This document shows, one piece after another, positions 18,394 to 27,432 of a stretch of DNA of 64,000 bases. Every line of letters begins with the position of its first letter. Within the stretch, counting starts at the first letter, position 1. The translations under genes were made by a program, and so were the position numbers. The notes beneath the pieces are model-generated. The model worked only from the letters and a program-made list of their open reading frames with translations. It was not told the DNA's origin and ran no database searches. The DNA is from Pandoraea communis (GTDB lineage: Bacteria; Pseudomonadota; Gammaproteobacteria; Burkholderiales; Burkholderiaceae): positions 558,001 to 622,000 of the forward strand of contig NZ_CABPSJ010000001.1 of the NCBI RefSeq assembly GCF_902459745.1, written 5' to 3'.

Positions 18394-19230
18394 TCACTTG
18401 GTTTCGAGACCACGATGCCACTTGAGCAGGTGGTTGTTGAGGCGATCCATGCCCAGATCGATCACCAGACCGAGCAGGCCGATGGTCAGCATGCCGGCGA
18501 TGATCTTGTCCGACCACATATACTCACGCGCTTCCAGAATGCGGTAGCCGAGGCCGTTGTTCACGGCAATCATCTCGGCCACGATCACGACAATGAACGC
18601 CGTGCCGATACCGATGCGAATGCCCGACAGGATGTACGGTGTGGCCGCCGGCATGATGACGCGGCGAAAGATCGTGAACTGGCTCGCACCGAGGTTGCGG
18701 GCCGCACGCAGGTAGATGCCGTCGACGTGCCGCACGCCTGCGATCGTGTTCATCAGCACGGGGAAGAACGCCCCGAGTGCGATAAGGAAGAACGCCGGCG
18801 GGTTGCCCAGGCCGAACCAGAGAATCGCCAGCGGGATGTAAGCGATCGGGGGAATCGGGCGCACAACTTGCACCAGCGGATTGAACAGCCCGTAGACGCG
18901 GGTGCTCGTGCCCATCAGCAGGCCGAGCGGCAGCGCGATCACGGTGCCCACGAAAAAGCCCATGACCACGCGGTACAGGCTGTTGGCGGCGTCGGTGAGC
19001 AGTTCGCTCGAATGCAGCCACGCGCCGAAGCCGTCGGCCATCGCGGCGGTCGGTTTGAGGTATTGCCACCACTTGGCCACGACAGCGACCGGCGACGGGA
19101 GAATGATCGGGTTGATCCACTCGAGGCCCGTGACGATCTGCCAGATCACCACGACCGCGAGCGGAATCAACACACCACGCAGCAAACGCGCGGTGCGCGA
19201 GGCGCCCGGAGAAGCAAGCACAGCGGCCAT
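18394..19230 (-). CDS. ABC transporter permease, nitrate/sulfonate/taurine type
   Basis: This 278-residue inner-membrane protein has about six membrane segments and the BPD-transporter coupling region around GVRHVDGIYLRAARNLGAS. The N-terminal helix is LLRGVLIPLAVVVIWQIV. It lies between the substrate-binding protein (14 nt upstream) and the ATPase (10 nt downstream), which makes a complete importer. Confidence 0.92.
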   Translation of the reverse strand: MAAVLASPGASRTARLLRGVLIPLAVVVIWQIVTGLEWINPIILPSPVAVVAKWWQYLKPTAAMADGFGAWLHSSELLTDAANSLYRVVMGFFVGTVIALPLGLLMGTSTRVYGLFNPLVQVVRPIPPIAYIPLAILWFGLGNPPAFFLIALGAFFPVLMNTIAGVRHVDGIYLRAARNLGASQFTIFRRVIMPAATPYILSGIRIGIGTAFIVVIVAEMIAVNNGLGYRILEAREYMWSDKIIAGMLTIGLLGLVIDLGMDRLNNHLLKWHRGLETK

Positions 19231-19244
19231 CCGTTCGCCTCGCC

Positions 19245-20213
19245 TTACTTGATGTTCAGCTTGGTTTTCGCCTTGGCGAGCAGGTCGAGCTTGACCCAGT
19301 CTTCCGCCTTCGGCACCGGATCTTGCAGCTTGCCCACGCCGTACTTCTTCATGAGGTCGGTCGTGAGTTGCACATGCGCAATGCTCAAGTCGTAGCTATA
19401 CGGCGAGTTGCCGATGGCGTCCGTAAAGTCCTGAGTCGTGATCTGGTTCTTGAACATATCCTCGCGCACGTACTTCTCAGCCGCTTGCGGGTTCTTGATG
19501 AAGTAGTCGGTCGCTTCGACGAACGCGTACATCAGGCGTTGCGCCACGTCCGGCTTTTCCTTGTAGAGCTTCTCGGTGATCACGAGCGCACGCACTGGCT
19601 CGCCGATGGGCGTGTCGTACGGCTTGAGCACTTCCACGCCAAAGCCCTTGTTGATGGCTTGCGACGCCTGCGGCTCCGACTGGCACATCGCATCGATGCT
19701 GCCGGCGGCGAGCGCCTGGTTCAGATCGGCGAAAGCCATGAACATGATCTGCACGTCCTTGCCCGGTTGATCCGACCACGTCAGACCGGCCTTGGCCAGT
19801 TCCGCGTACAGAATCAGTTCCTGAGCGCCGCCACGGGCGACACCCACTTTCTTGCCCTTGAGATCGGCTACCTTGGTGATCGGCAGACCCTTCTTCGCGA
19901 CGAGGCGCACACCGCCCTTCGCGAAACCGGCCACGGCATAGATCGGCGCCCCCTGCGCACGACCTGCGATGGCGGCGTCAAGCGCGCTTGCCGACACGTC
20001 GATCTGCCCCGCCACGATCGCCGGCATGATGTCCACGCCCTTAGCGAACATACGCTCCTCGATCTTCAGGCCGTACTTGGGTCCGATGACCTTCATGTAC
20101 GACACCGCGCCGTAGTGGGCGAACTTCAGGTTGCCCAGACGCACCAGATCGTCGGCAAAAGCGTGTAGCGAAGCCGCGCACAGCGCTGCGGCGGCAAGAC
20201 ATTGCTTGAACAT
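19245..20213 (-). CDS. ABC transporter substrate-binding protein, NitT/TauT family
   Basis: This 322-residue periplasmic protein has a cleavable signal peptide (cleavage near residue 20, HAFA-DD) and a type II binding fold of the NitT/TauT (SsuA-like) family. The start MFKQCLAAAALCAAS follows a GAGAGGAG ribosome-binding site. It is the first gene of the importer operon. Its substrate is not evident; the amidohydrolase and IclR gene just upstream suggest an amide or N-formyl compound, but this is inference. Confidence 0.9.
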   Translation of the reverse strand: MFKQCLAAAALCAASLHAFADDLVRLGNLKFAHYGAVSYMKVIGPKYGLKIEERMFAKGVDIMPAIVAGQIDVSASALDAAIAGRAQGAPIYAVAGFAKGGVRLVAKKGLPITKVADLKGKKVGVARGGAQELILYAELAKAGLTWSDQPGKDVQIMFMAFADLNQALAAGSIDAMCQSEPQASQAINKGFGVEVLKPYDTPIGEPVRALVITEKLYKEKPDVAQRLMYAFVEATDYFIKNPQAAEKYVREDMFKNQITTQDFTDAIGNSPYSYDLSIAHVQLTTDLMKKYGVGKLQDPVPKAEDWVKLDLLAKAKTKLNIK

Positions 20214-20315
20214 AAGGTCTCCTCTCTTATTGGATCGGCTTGCTCTGCGTTTCCGGATTCCCGTCGGGTTTCCAGACATCGCGGCAGCACGCGCGTTAGA
20301 AAGCAATACTTATGC

Positions 20316-20333
20316 CAGATACGTAAGTGTCTG
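20316..20333. promoter_or_regulatory. imperfect palindrome upstream of the ABC operon
   Basis: The 18-mer CAGATACGTAAGTGTCTG equals its reverse complement at 14 of 18 positions and lies about 105 nt before the binding-protein start codon, in a relatively AT-rich stretch. It is a candidate operator for the neighbouring IclR regulator. I see no sequence match to the other palindrome at 22309-22329. Confidence 0.35.
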
Positions 20334-20526
20334 ATTTTATTGAGTGAAACTGTGGAAAACCCGATGGTCGGTTATACGGAAAGCTGGAAAACTTGTGCAG
20401 AGACTTTCTGGATTTCCAGAAAATCGGGTGAAATCGGGAAATTTCACGCGAGGCATCGGGACAAATCCCGAGACCGGCCGCATACAACGGGCCGTTGAAT
20501 CATTCAGTGCCGATCATTCGCTACCG

Positions 20527-20570
20527 CTCTTGAATGCGTTCGCCGAAGCGGCGGATGGCGCATTCAAGAG
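20527..20570 (-). terminator. nested hairpin downstream of the IclR gene
   Basis: Perfect 12-bp arms CTCTTGAATGCG and CGCATTCAAGAG enclose a second stem (CGCCG/CGGCG). It begins 19 nt after the IclR stop codon on the minus strand. No T-run follows, so it may be a rho-assisted or partial terminator separating the regulator from the ABC operon. Confidence 0.5.
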
Positions 20571-20588
20571 ACGACGACCGGCGACGCG

Positions 20589-21371
20589 TCAGGCAGACAG
20601 CGCTTCCGGCACAGGGATCTGATAGCCAAGGGCCGCAGAGATCTCGGCAGCGCAGGCCGACAGGCGCGACGAAATGTCGGGCAGCAGCGCACGTGTCATG
20701 CGCGACGACGGGCCGGACGCGGACAGCGACGCAATCACTTCGCCAGACGCATCGCGCACCGGCACGGCCACCGACACGGCTTCCGGGGCGAGTTCGCCAA
20801 AGCTCACGGCACAATCCTGACGACGCACGTTGAGCAACTCGGCCGCAAGTTCGTCGCGCTCGATGAGTGTGCCCGCCGTGAAGCGCTTGCGCGGACGGCC
20901 CAGCACTTGTGCGCGAACGTCGTCGGACGCGAACGCCAGCAGCACGCGGCCCGACGCCCCCACATACAGCGGACGGCGATTGCCGACCACGCCATGCACT
21001 CGCAACTCGTGCGTCGACTCGACGCGCGCCACGCATAGCGACTCGAGGCCGTCACGCACGCGAAGCTGGATATTCTCATTGAGCGCGCGATTGAGCGCCT
21101 GAAGATGACGATGCGCCACCTTCACGAGATTGACCTGTTCGTGCCCCGCCACACCGAGCACCAGCGCCTGTGCGCCAAGCACGTAGGTGACCGGGCTGCC
21201 CTCGCGCACGACCCAGCGGTGCTGCTCGAGCGTCGCCAACAGACGAAACGCTCGCGACTTGTTCAGGCCGGCGCGCTGCGCCAGTTCCGTCACACCCAGG
21301 CCGGGGCACTCCCCGACCAGCGACAGCAGCGTAAGCGCCGTGTCGACCGAAGCGACTGTGTAGTCCATCAA
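20589..21371 (-). CDS. IclR-family transcriptional regulator
   Basis: This 260-residue regulator has an N-terminal winged helix (VTELAQRAGLNKSRAFRLLATL) and a C-terminal GAF-like effector domain, the standard IclR arrangement. Its start overlaps the stop of the amidohydrolase gene (ATGA), so the two are translated together and it probably controls that operon. The ABC importer downstream is a second likely target. Good palindromes lie upstream of both transcription units. Confidence 0.93.
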   Translation of the reverse strand: MMDYTVASVDTALTLLSLVGECPGLGVTELAQRAGLNKSRAFRLLATLEQHRWVVREGSPVTYVLGAQALVLGVAGHEQVNLVKVAHRHLQALNRALNENIQLRVRDGLESLCVARVESTHELRVHGVVGNRRPLYVGASGRVLLAFASDDVRAQVLGRPRKRFTAGTLIERDELAAELLNVRRQDCAVSFGELAPEAVSVAVPVRDASGEVIASLSASGPSSRMTRALLPDISSRLSACAAEISAALGYQIPVPEALSA

Positions 21372-22252
21372 ACTTCCTCGCTATGTTGTTCGGCATAAGC
21401 GGCGAGCGCCGCCGCGAATTGGCCAAGTTGCGATTGCAGCGTCGCGAAGCCTTCATGCTTCTCGCCGCGCGATTCGTTCAGGTAAAGCGCCTGATTCAGT
21501 TCGATCTGCACACTGTGGCGACGCTGCGCCGGGTGTCCGAAATGGCGCACCAGATCGTCGCAGCCGTCGTGATGACCCGGCGTGTTGTAAGCCACGCGAT
21601 AGCCCAGTCGCGTGAACTCGGCAATGATCCAGCGCGAGAATGCCGGGTCGGCCGTAGTGCCCTCACCGTCGCTCACGCGCACATCCGCGCGCAAGATGCC
21701 CGCATCGGGGTCGAGCGCGCTGCCGCGCTCACGCATCGAATGACAATCCAGATGCCAGACCACACCGTGCCGGTGCCAGGCGTCGTCGAGTGCATCGCGC
21801 AGGGCGTGACGGTACGGCAGGTAATAGTCGTGAATGCGTCGCTCGACCTCGGCCACGGACAGACGCCGGTCGTAGAGCGGCACATTCGGCGCGGCGAAGC
21901 GGTGGAGCAACCCGACACCGCGCTCGCTACAGGCTTGCGGACGCGCATCGTGCGGCCACAGGCTCGCAAGCAGTTCGGGGTCGATATCGTGCTCGGCGCG
22001 GTTCGGATCAATATAGGCACGCGGGAAGAGCGCAGCCACGAGCGTTGCGCCGTGATGCGTGGCCACCGACCACAACTCGTCGACATAGGCATCGCCGCAC
22101 GCGAGAATTGCCGCCGTCGGGGCAATGGTGTCGAAGTCCGCCGGAAACACATGACCGCTGTGCGGCGCGTCGATCACGAGAGGCAAACGTCTCCCTTGGC
22201 CCCCTTGTGGCGCTTCCACAAAATATCGGCCTTCGGTGACCTGACGGGACAT
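21368..22252 (-). CDS. N-formylglutamate amidohydrolase family protein
   Basis: This 294-residue enzyme belongs to the N-formylglutamate amidohydrolase/deformylase family, which releases formate from N-formyl-L-glutamate in histidine breakdown. IDAPHSGHVFP and DCHSM are the recognisable motif regions. No other hut gene lies nearby, so a different N-acyl substrate is possible. The start MSRQVTEGRYF follows an AAGGAG ribosome-binding site; 24 upstream codons were excluded. It is the first gene of an operon with the IclR regulator. Confidence 0.85.
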   Translation of the reverse strand: MSRQVTEGRYFVEAPQGGQGRRLPLVIDAPHSGHVFPADFDTIAPTAAILACGDAYVDELWSVATHHGATLVAALFPRAYIDPNRAEHDIDPELLASLWPHDARPQACSERGVGLLHRFAAPNVPLYDRRLSVAEVERRIHDYYLPYRHALRDALDDAWHRHGVVWHLDCHSMRERGSALDPDAGILRADVRVSDGEGTTADPAFSRWIIAEFTRLGYRVAYNTPGHHDGCDDLVRHFGHPAQRRHSVQIELNQALYLNESRGEKHEGFATLQSQLGQFAAALAAYAEQHSEEV

Positions 22253-22308
22253 GCCTTCTCCTTGCACGCATCCGGAACTGCGCTCCGCCAATACCCATGA
22301 CAGGCACA

Positions 22309-22329
22309 TTGTTTTGTCAAGCAAAACAA
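22309..22329. promoter_or_regulatory. perfect palindrome overlapping a -35 box
   Basis: Arms TTGTTTTG and CAAAACAA (8 bp, perfect) flank TCAAG, 57 nt upstream of the amidohydrolase start. On the minus strand the same site contains TTGACA, a consensus -35 box, with a GGGTAT -10-like hexamer 18 nt further on. A regulator bound here would block RNA polymerase, and autoregulation by the IclR protein is the simplest reading. Confidence 0.55.
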
Positions 22330-22610
22330 GGTTTCAATATTCTGAGACAACGAGGGGACGGCGACAAGCTAAGGGTTGTTACAACATATTTCGCAGCGAG
22401 ATGGCAGGTGGCTGGAGGGCGAGGCAGTCAGTTCAGCGACGTTCCTCACAGATGACAGCGTGTTTATGACGAGTTACCGGCGCACACCCGTCCGGGTTGG
22501 CCGTATTGCGTATTGAACCGGGCGCCGGTTGTGACGCGGCGTAATCCGCGCGTCACTGCCCGCTCGATCCGGGGCATGCCGGTGGAGGCGACGCGCCCCG
22601 TGCACGCCCC

Positions 22611-22644
22611 AAAAAAACGCGGACCGTCTTTCGACGGTCCGCGT
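22611..22644 (-). terminator. strong terminator of lipA
   Basis: A perfect 12-bp stem (ACGCGGACCGTC/GACGGTCCGCGT) with a GAAA tetraloop on the minus strand is followed by seven T residues. It lies 34 nt after the lipA stop codon. Confidence 0.92.
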
Positions 22645-22678
22645 TCTGTGTCTGACGACGATGCGAAGTTTTCGCGGA

Positions 22679-23689
22679 TCAGATAGCGTCGGCGACACCG
22701 GCCTCATGCGCCTGCACGTCGGCGTGATAGCTCGAGCGCACCATTGCGCCTACGGCGGCATGCGTGAAGCCCATCTTGATGGCTTCCGCCTCGAACATCT
22801 TAAACGTGTCCGGCGTCACATAGCGACGCACTGGCAGGTGGTGCTCCGAGGGCTGGAGGTACTGTCCGATCGTGAGCATGTCGACGTTGTGTGCCCGCAA
22901 ATCGCGCATCACTTCGAGAATTTCTTCGTCCGTTTCGCCCAGACCGACCATCAGACCCGACTTGGTCGCCACGTCGGGATGCTTCGCCTTGAACTCCTTG
23001 AGGAGGGTCAGCGAGTGCTGGTAGTCCGAACCGGGACGCGCCTCTTTGTACAGGCGCGGCACGGTCTCGAGGTTGTGATTCATCACATCGGGCGGGGCGG
23101 CGTTGAGAATACCCAGCGCGCGATCGAGACGCGCGCGGAAGTCCGGCGTCAGGATTTCGATGCGGGTTTGCGGCGACAACTCGCGCACATGACGGATGCA
23201 ATCGACGAAGTGCTGGGCACCGCCGTCGCGCAGATCGTCGCGATCCACACTCGTGATCACGACGTACTTCAGGCGCATCGCCGCAATGGTCTTCGCGAGG
23301 TTGAGCGGCTCATCGGCGTCGAGCGGGTCCGGACGGCCGTGGCCAACGTCGCAGAACGGGCAACGGCGCGTGCACTTGTCGCCCATGATCATGAACGTGG
23401 CCGTGCCCTTGCCGAAGCACTCGCCGATGTTCGGGCAGCTTGCCTCTTCACACACCGTGTGCAGATTGTGCTCGCGCAGAATCTGCTTGATCTCGTAGAA
23501 ACGAGACGTGTGCGTCGCCGCCTTCACGCGAATCCAGTCCGGCTTCTTCAGACGCTCGATCGGTACGATCTTGATCGGAATGCGCGCCGTCTTAGCTTGC
23601 GACTTTTGCTTGGCGGTGGCGTCGTAATCGCCGTCGATCGTGCGAACTTCCTTGTTCGCGGTGTCGTTCTGAGTCACGGTGGTGGTCAT
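22679..23689 (-). CDS. lipA: lipoyl synthase
   Basis: LipA is a radical SAM enzyme that inserts two sulfur atoms into the octanoyl group on lipoyl domains. Both iron-sulfur sites are visible: the auxiliary cluster motif [12 protein letters not shown] and the radical SAM motif CTRRCPFCD. The C-terminal RSSY serine ligand is also present ([10 protein letters not shown]). The ATG at 23689 was preferred to a TTG 8 codons upstream. The gene follows lipB by about 24 nt and ends at a strong terminator, so the two form one unit. Confidence 0.97.
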   Translation of the reverse strand: MTTTVTQNDTANKEVRTIDGDYDATAKQKSQAKTARIPIKIVPIERLKKPDWIRVKAATHTSRFYEIKQILREHNLHTVCEEASCPNIGECFGKGTATFMIMGDKCTRRCPFCDVGHGRPDPLDADEPLNLAKTIAAMRLKYVVITSVDRDDLRDGGAQHFVDCIRHVRELSPQTRIEILTPDFRARLDRALGILNAAPPDVMNHNLETVPRLYKEARPGSDYQHSLTLLKEFKAKHPDVATKSGLMVGLGETDEEILEVMRDLRAHNVDMLTIGQYLQPSEHHLPVRRYVTPDTFKMFEAEAIKMGFTHAAVGAMVRSSYHADVQAHEAGVADAI

Positions 23690-23713
23690 GATGGGGGCTT
23701 TCCAGGCGTCCAA

Positions 23714-24421
23714 TCAGGCGGCGGCGTTTGCGCTTGCGGCCGGGTCGGCCTGCGGCGCGGCTTCGGCCGTCGCGGGGTGCTGTTCGAGATGATGACCGAG
23801 TTGCTGCGCCAGTCGCGCGGCCACTTCGTCCCAGCGGGGGGCCACGCCGAGCGTGGCCATGTCTACGGTTTGCAGGCCGGCGTAACCGCACGGATTGATC
23901 CAGTCGAACGGCCGCAGATCCATCGCGACGTTCAGCGACACGCCGTGATAACTGCATCCGTTGCGGATTTTCAACCCGAGTGCGGCGATTTTCGCGCCGG
24001 CATGCGCAGCGGCACCGTCGCCCGGACTCACATAGATTCCCGGCGCGCCGGCCCGGCGCTCAACGTCGAGATTATACGCGCCAAGGGTATCGATCACCGC
24101 CTGCTCGATCAAACGCACCATTTCGCGCACGCCCAGCTTGCGCCGGCGCAAGTCCACGAGCAGGTAAATCACCACCTGTCCAGGACCGTGATAGGTAATC
24201 TGGCCACCGCGGTCGACCTTGACGAGCGGGATACCGGTATCGGCAACAAGCAGGTGGGCGGGGTCTCCAGCCAGTCCAAGCGTATAGACGGGCGGATGCT
24301 GGACGATCCAGAGCTGGTCGGGGCCGTGCGCGCCGCGCGTGTCGGTGTACGCACGCATGGCGTCGAACGATGTGGCGTAGTCTTCGGTGCCGCGCCAGCA
24401 CACTTCGATCGGGGAGGTCAT
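23714..24421 (-). CDS. lipB: octanoyltransferase LipB
   Basis: LipB moves octanoate from acyl carrier protein to lipoyl domains. The [13 protein letters not shown] motif, the [11 protein letters not shown] lysine region and the catalytic cysteine in NPCGYAGLQ are intact. At 235 residues the length is usual, apart from an Ala-rich tail of about 25 residues. In Burkholderia and Ralstonia relatives lipB normally follows ybeD; here three other genes separate them. Confidence 0.96.
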   Translation of the reverse strand: MTSPIEVCWRGTEDYATSFDAMRAYTDTRGAHGPDQLWIVQHPPVYTLGLAGDPAHLLVADTGIPLVKVDRGGQITYHGPGQVVIYLLVDLRRRKLGVREMVRLIEQAVIDTLGAYNLDVERRAGAPGIYVSPGDGAAAHAGAKIAALGLKIRNGCSYHGVSLNVAMDLRPFDWINPCGYAGLQTVDMATLGVAPRWDEVAARLAQQLGHHLEQHPATAEAAPQADPAASANAAA

Positions 24422-24499
24422 GGACGCAATTTTAGCGAAACCGGGGCAGTCTTGCTCGACGCGGCGGCTCTCGCCAGGCCACCCCCGCCCCCCCGGGCT

Positions 24500-25450
24500 T
24501 CAGGCCACCTTCTTCGCCGGCGCCGCACCGAGACCCCGAGCGTAAAAGCCGGCGGCCAGCAGAATCATCACGCCGCCGAGCCACTGCGTCGGATGCAGCA
24601 CGATGCCGAACGCCAGAAAGTCGACTGCGACCGCAACCACCGGATAGACGAAGCCGAACACGGCGAGGCTCGACGTCGACGCCTTCTGGAAAGCGCCGTA
24701 GAGCAACAGGTACATGAACGTCGTGTGGAACAGCCCCAGCGTCACGACGGCACCGATTTCGCGCGGTGCCGAGGGCAGATGATGGAAATCGGCCATCCAT
24801 ACGAAGACCACAGCACCGATCGCCATATGCAACGCCGCAATGATCTCGGGGCGAATCGTGCCGGCCAGCTTCTTCGTGAAGAGCGTGGTCGCGGCATAAA
24901 GCGATGCGGCGGCGAGTGCACTCGCCACGCCGATCAGATACCCCGCGCCATGCACACCCCCCGGTTCCGCCAGAATCACCAGCCCGGCGAACGCCACACC
25001 GAGGCAGCCGAGTGTGGCCAGCGACGGCCGCTCACGCGTGACGATCACGCCCGCCAGCACAAGCAGGAACGGTTGTACGTTGTAGACAACTGTCGTGATG
25101 CCCACGGACGTCAATCGGTAGGCGGTAAACAGGAAATACCAGTTCGACACAAGCGTGATGGCGCCGAGGGTCACATTCACGACCTGCCAGCGGGCCATGC
25201 GCAACCCGCGCCAGTAACCCCGATACGCACACCACGCACACAGACTGACGGCACCGATCAGACAGCGGAAGAAAACGACGTTGAGCGCCGGTTGCCCCGA
25301 CATCAGCACGAACCAGCCGATCGTGCCCGAGATCACCATCGCGGCGATCATCAACAAGCGACCGAGACGTTCGTCGGCCTGCGGATGGCGAAGTGTGGCG
25401 TGGGCCGACTGTGAGGATGGCAAGGGGGCCGTGCGGGGGGTTTCAGTCAT
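24500..25450 (-). CDS. EamA/DMT-family transporter
   Basis: This 316-residue inner-membrane protein has about ten membrane segments in two EamA repeats (for example LLMIAAMVISGTIGWFVLMS and VVTLGLFHTTFMYLLLYGAF). DMT transporters export amino acids or other metabolites; the substrate here is unknown. The start is uncertain: ATG at 25450 or 25480 are both possible, and neither has a good ribosome-binding site. It lies downstream of the DUF2917 gene on the same strand. Confidence 0.82.
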   Translation of the reverse strand: MTETPRTAPLPSSQSAHATLRHPQADERLGRLLMIAAMVISGTIGWFVLMSGQPALNVVFFRCLIGAVSLCAWCAYRGYWRGLRMARWQVVNVTLGAITLVSNWYFLFTAYRLTSVGITTVVYNVQPFLLVLAGVIVTRERPSLATLGCLGVAFAGLVILAEPGGVHGAGYLIGVASALAAASLYAATTLFTKKLAGTIRPEIIAALHMAIGAVVFVWMADFHHLPSAPREIGAVVTLGLFHTTFMYLLLYGAFQKASTSSLAVFGFVYPVVAVAVDFLAFGIVLHPTQWLGGVMILLAAGFYARGLGAAPAKKVA

Positions 25451-25636
25451 CAGGAAACGACTTCTCTTGCTTTGACGCATTATCGACGTGTTTCGAGGTC
25501 GATTGTTGCGCGTCTCGTTGTGAAATCCGGTAACGCATTGACGGTGTGGGCATCCGCCCCTGAAACGAAACACGCGCCCTTTGGCGTTCGCTGCCAGAGA
25601 GCGCGTGCTATCGATGGTCCCACGATCAACGGCCTA

Positions 25637-25969
25637 TCAGGCTGCGGCCGTGCAGGAGTTCGCTTCGCGGGCCGCCCGGCGCCCGGCAAGCCACTTGCCC
25701 AGCACTCGGGTCAACGTGAATCGACGGCTGACTTCGCGCTCCAGTTCGGCTTCCGCCTCGTTGTCGGACGACACCCAGTGACGGCGTCCCGGCTCAACGG
25801 CAAGTCGCTGGCCCGGCATCAGCCAGTAATCACGCGGATCGCCTGCGCGCGTCACCCAGACTGCCGAGCCTCGGGCAACAAGCGTATGCTCGTGGTGCAA
25901 GTCGAGGGTGATCACTTCGCCCGGACGGATACCATAGAAGTATTGCACCTTTGTTAAATTTTTTTGCAT
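25637..25969 (-). CDS. DUF2917 domain protein
   Basis: This 110-residue protein matches DUF2917: a small cupin-like domain with the segments LDLHHEHTLVARGSAVWVTR (in part: ARGSAVWVTRAGD) and DYWLMPGQRLAVEPG. The function is unknown. It is divergent from the LysR regulator at 26070, sharing a 100-nt promoter region that is AT-rich on the DUF2917 side. That arrangement often means the regulator controls its neighbour. Confidence 0.82.
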   Translation of the reverse strand: MQKNLTKVQYFYGIRPGEVITLDLHHEHTLVARGSAVWVTRAGDPRDYWLMPGQRLAVEPGRRHWVSSDNEAEAELEREVSRRFTLTRVLGKWLAGRRAAREANSCTAAA

Positions 25970-26069
25970 TTTACGACCCCCACTCAGTGCGAGACAATGA
26001 CTGAATCATAGGGACTGGCAAGCGCTACACCAAACGACATATTTTCACGGCCTTGCGAATAAAGCTCAC

Positions 26070-27110
26070 ATGGATCTTCGGAGACTTCCCAACCTGAGCG
26101 CCTTGCGCGCCTTCGAGGCGGCTGCCCGCCTGGAGAGCTTCTCGCGGGCGGCGGAGGAGTTGTTCGTCACGCACGGCGCCATCAGCCATCAGATCCGCGC
26201 CCTGGAGCAAGAGCTGGGCACGACGCTCTTCGCCCGCAACGGTAAGCGCATCAGCATTACGCCGGCGGGGCGCCAGTACGCCGCATCGATCCGCACCGCC
26301 CTCAGCGACATCGCCCAGGCGACGCGCAAGTTGCAAGCCGGCACGCGCAGCGAACGGCGTCTGGTACTGACCACCATGCCATCGTTTGCGAGCCGGTGGC
26401 TCACACCCCGCATCGGTCGCTTCATCGACCGGCATCCTGAACTGGAAGTGGAATTGCGGTGCAGCGCCCAGCTCATCGACTTCGAACGCGACGATGTGGA
26501 CATTGCCCTTCGCATGGGCAAAGGCAACTGGCCCGGACTACACATCGAGAAAGTGCTCGACGACGTGTTCTTTCCCGCGTGCAGCCCATCTTACAGTCAT
26601 GGGAACCTTCCACAGACGGCGGAGGAATTCCGCCGAAGCACGTTGCTACGCTCCGAGGGTGAGCCGTGGGCGCCGTGGTTTGCGGCGGCAGGCTTCGATC
26701 TGCCCGAGCCGACGCAGGGCATGCTGTACGAAGATTCGGGAATGCTGTCGCAGGCGGCCATCGTCGGCCAGGGCGTGGCACTTGTGCGACGCTCGCTGGC
26801 CGTGGGCGACATCATGGCCGGGCGCCTCGTCCGGCTGTCCGATGTCGATACGCCATGCGAATGGGATTACTACTTCGTATGTCCGCCCGCAGTGCTGGAA
26901 ACGCAGCGCGTTCAGGCGTTCAGAACGTGGTTTCTGGAGGAATTGACGGCGTTCGAGTCGGTGAAGCACATGCAGCGCCGTCCGGCACAGCCAAGTCCCG
27001 CAGCGCTGGCGGCCGGTATGGCCGACACGGCGGGCGAAATGACGACGGACGCACAGTTGGGACTGAGCCCTGCGCTGCCGGCGGACGACGGCGCGCCGAC
27101 GCGTGCGTGA
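26070..27110 (+). CDS. LysR-family regulator, GcvA-like
   Basis: This 346-residue regulator has the N-terminal winged helix LPNLSALRAFEAAARLESF (in part) with EELFVTHGAISHQIRALE, typical of the GcvA/AmpR subgroup, and a substrate-binding domain to about residue 300. An unusual Ala/Pro-rich tail of roughly 45 residues follows. It is divergent from the DUF2917 gene and convergent with ybeD. Its targets are likely the DUF2917 and EamA genes. Confidence 0.93.
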   Translation: MDLRRLPNLSALRAFEAAARLESFSRAAEELFVTHGAISHQIRALEQELGTTLFARNGKRISITPAGRQYAASIRTALSDIAQATRKLQAGTRSERRLVLTTMPSFASRWLTPRIGRFIDRHPELEVELRCSAQLIDFERDDVDIALRMGKGNWPGLHIEKVLDDVFFPACSPSYSHGNLPQTAEEFRRSTLLRSEGEPWAPWFAAAGFDLPEPTQGMLYEDSGMLSQAAIVGQGVALVRRSLAVGDIMAGRLVRLSDVDTPCEWDYYFVCPPAVLETQRVQAFRTWFLEELTAFESVKHMQRRPAQPSPAALAAGMADTAGEMTTDAQLGLSPALPADDGAPTRA

Positions 27111-27159
27111 TGCGTGAAGCGAGTGCGTTCGCACCCGCCCCACTTGCCGGACACCCGGC

Positions 27160-27432
27160 TTACAGCACGACCTTGACCATCGGGTGGCCGGTCAACGCAC
27201 GATAGATATCGTCAAGGTGCGCCTTCGAGTGAGCGCGCACCGTGACGGTCAGCCCGAGATACTTGCCCGAGCTGGACGGCCGCATTTCCACCGTCGCCGC
27301 GTCGAACTGCGCGTCGAACTCCTGCAGCAGCGCCACGATGGCGTCGGCAAATCCGTCCTGCGTGGCCCCCATCACCTTGATGGGGAAATCGCACGGAAAC
27401 TCGAGCAGGCTTTCCTTCTTTTCCGTCGTCAT
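27160..27432 (-). CDS. ybeD: YbeD/DUF493 family protein
   Basis: This 90-residue protein has the DUF493 ferredoxin-like fold (FPIKVMGATQDGFADAI and VTVRAHSKAHLDDIYRAL). It is widespread, usually beside lipB, and has no settled function. Its start overlaps the dat stop codon (ATGA), so the two are coupled. Here the expected neighbour lipB is 2.7 kb away. Confidence 0.9.
   Translation of the reverse strand: MTTEKKESLLEFPCDFPIKVMGATQDGFADAIVALLQEFDAQFDAATVEMRPSSSGKYLGLTVTVRAHSKAHLDDIYRALTGHPMVKVVL

Noticed and set aside
22661-25414. A 917-codon open frame on the plus strand
   Set aside because: It is antisense to lipA, lipB and the EamA gene, is very Arg/His-rich and has no recognisable domain. 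High GC content produces such frames by chance.
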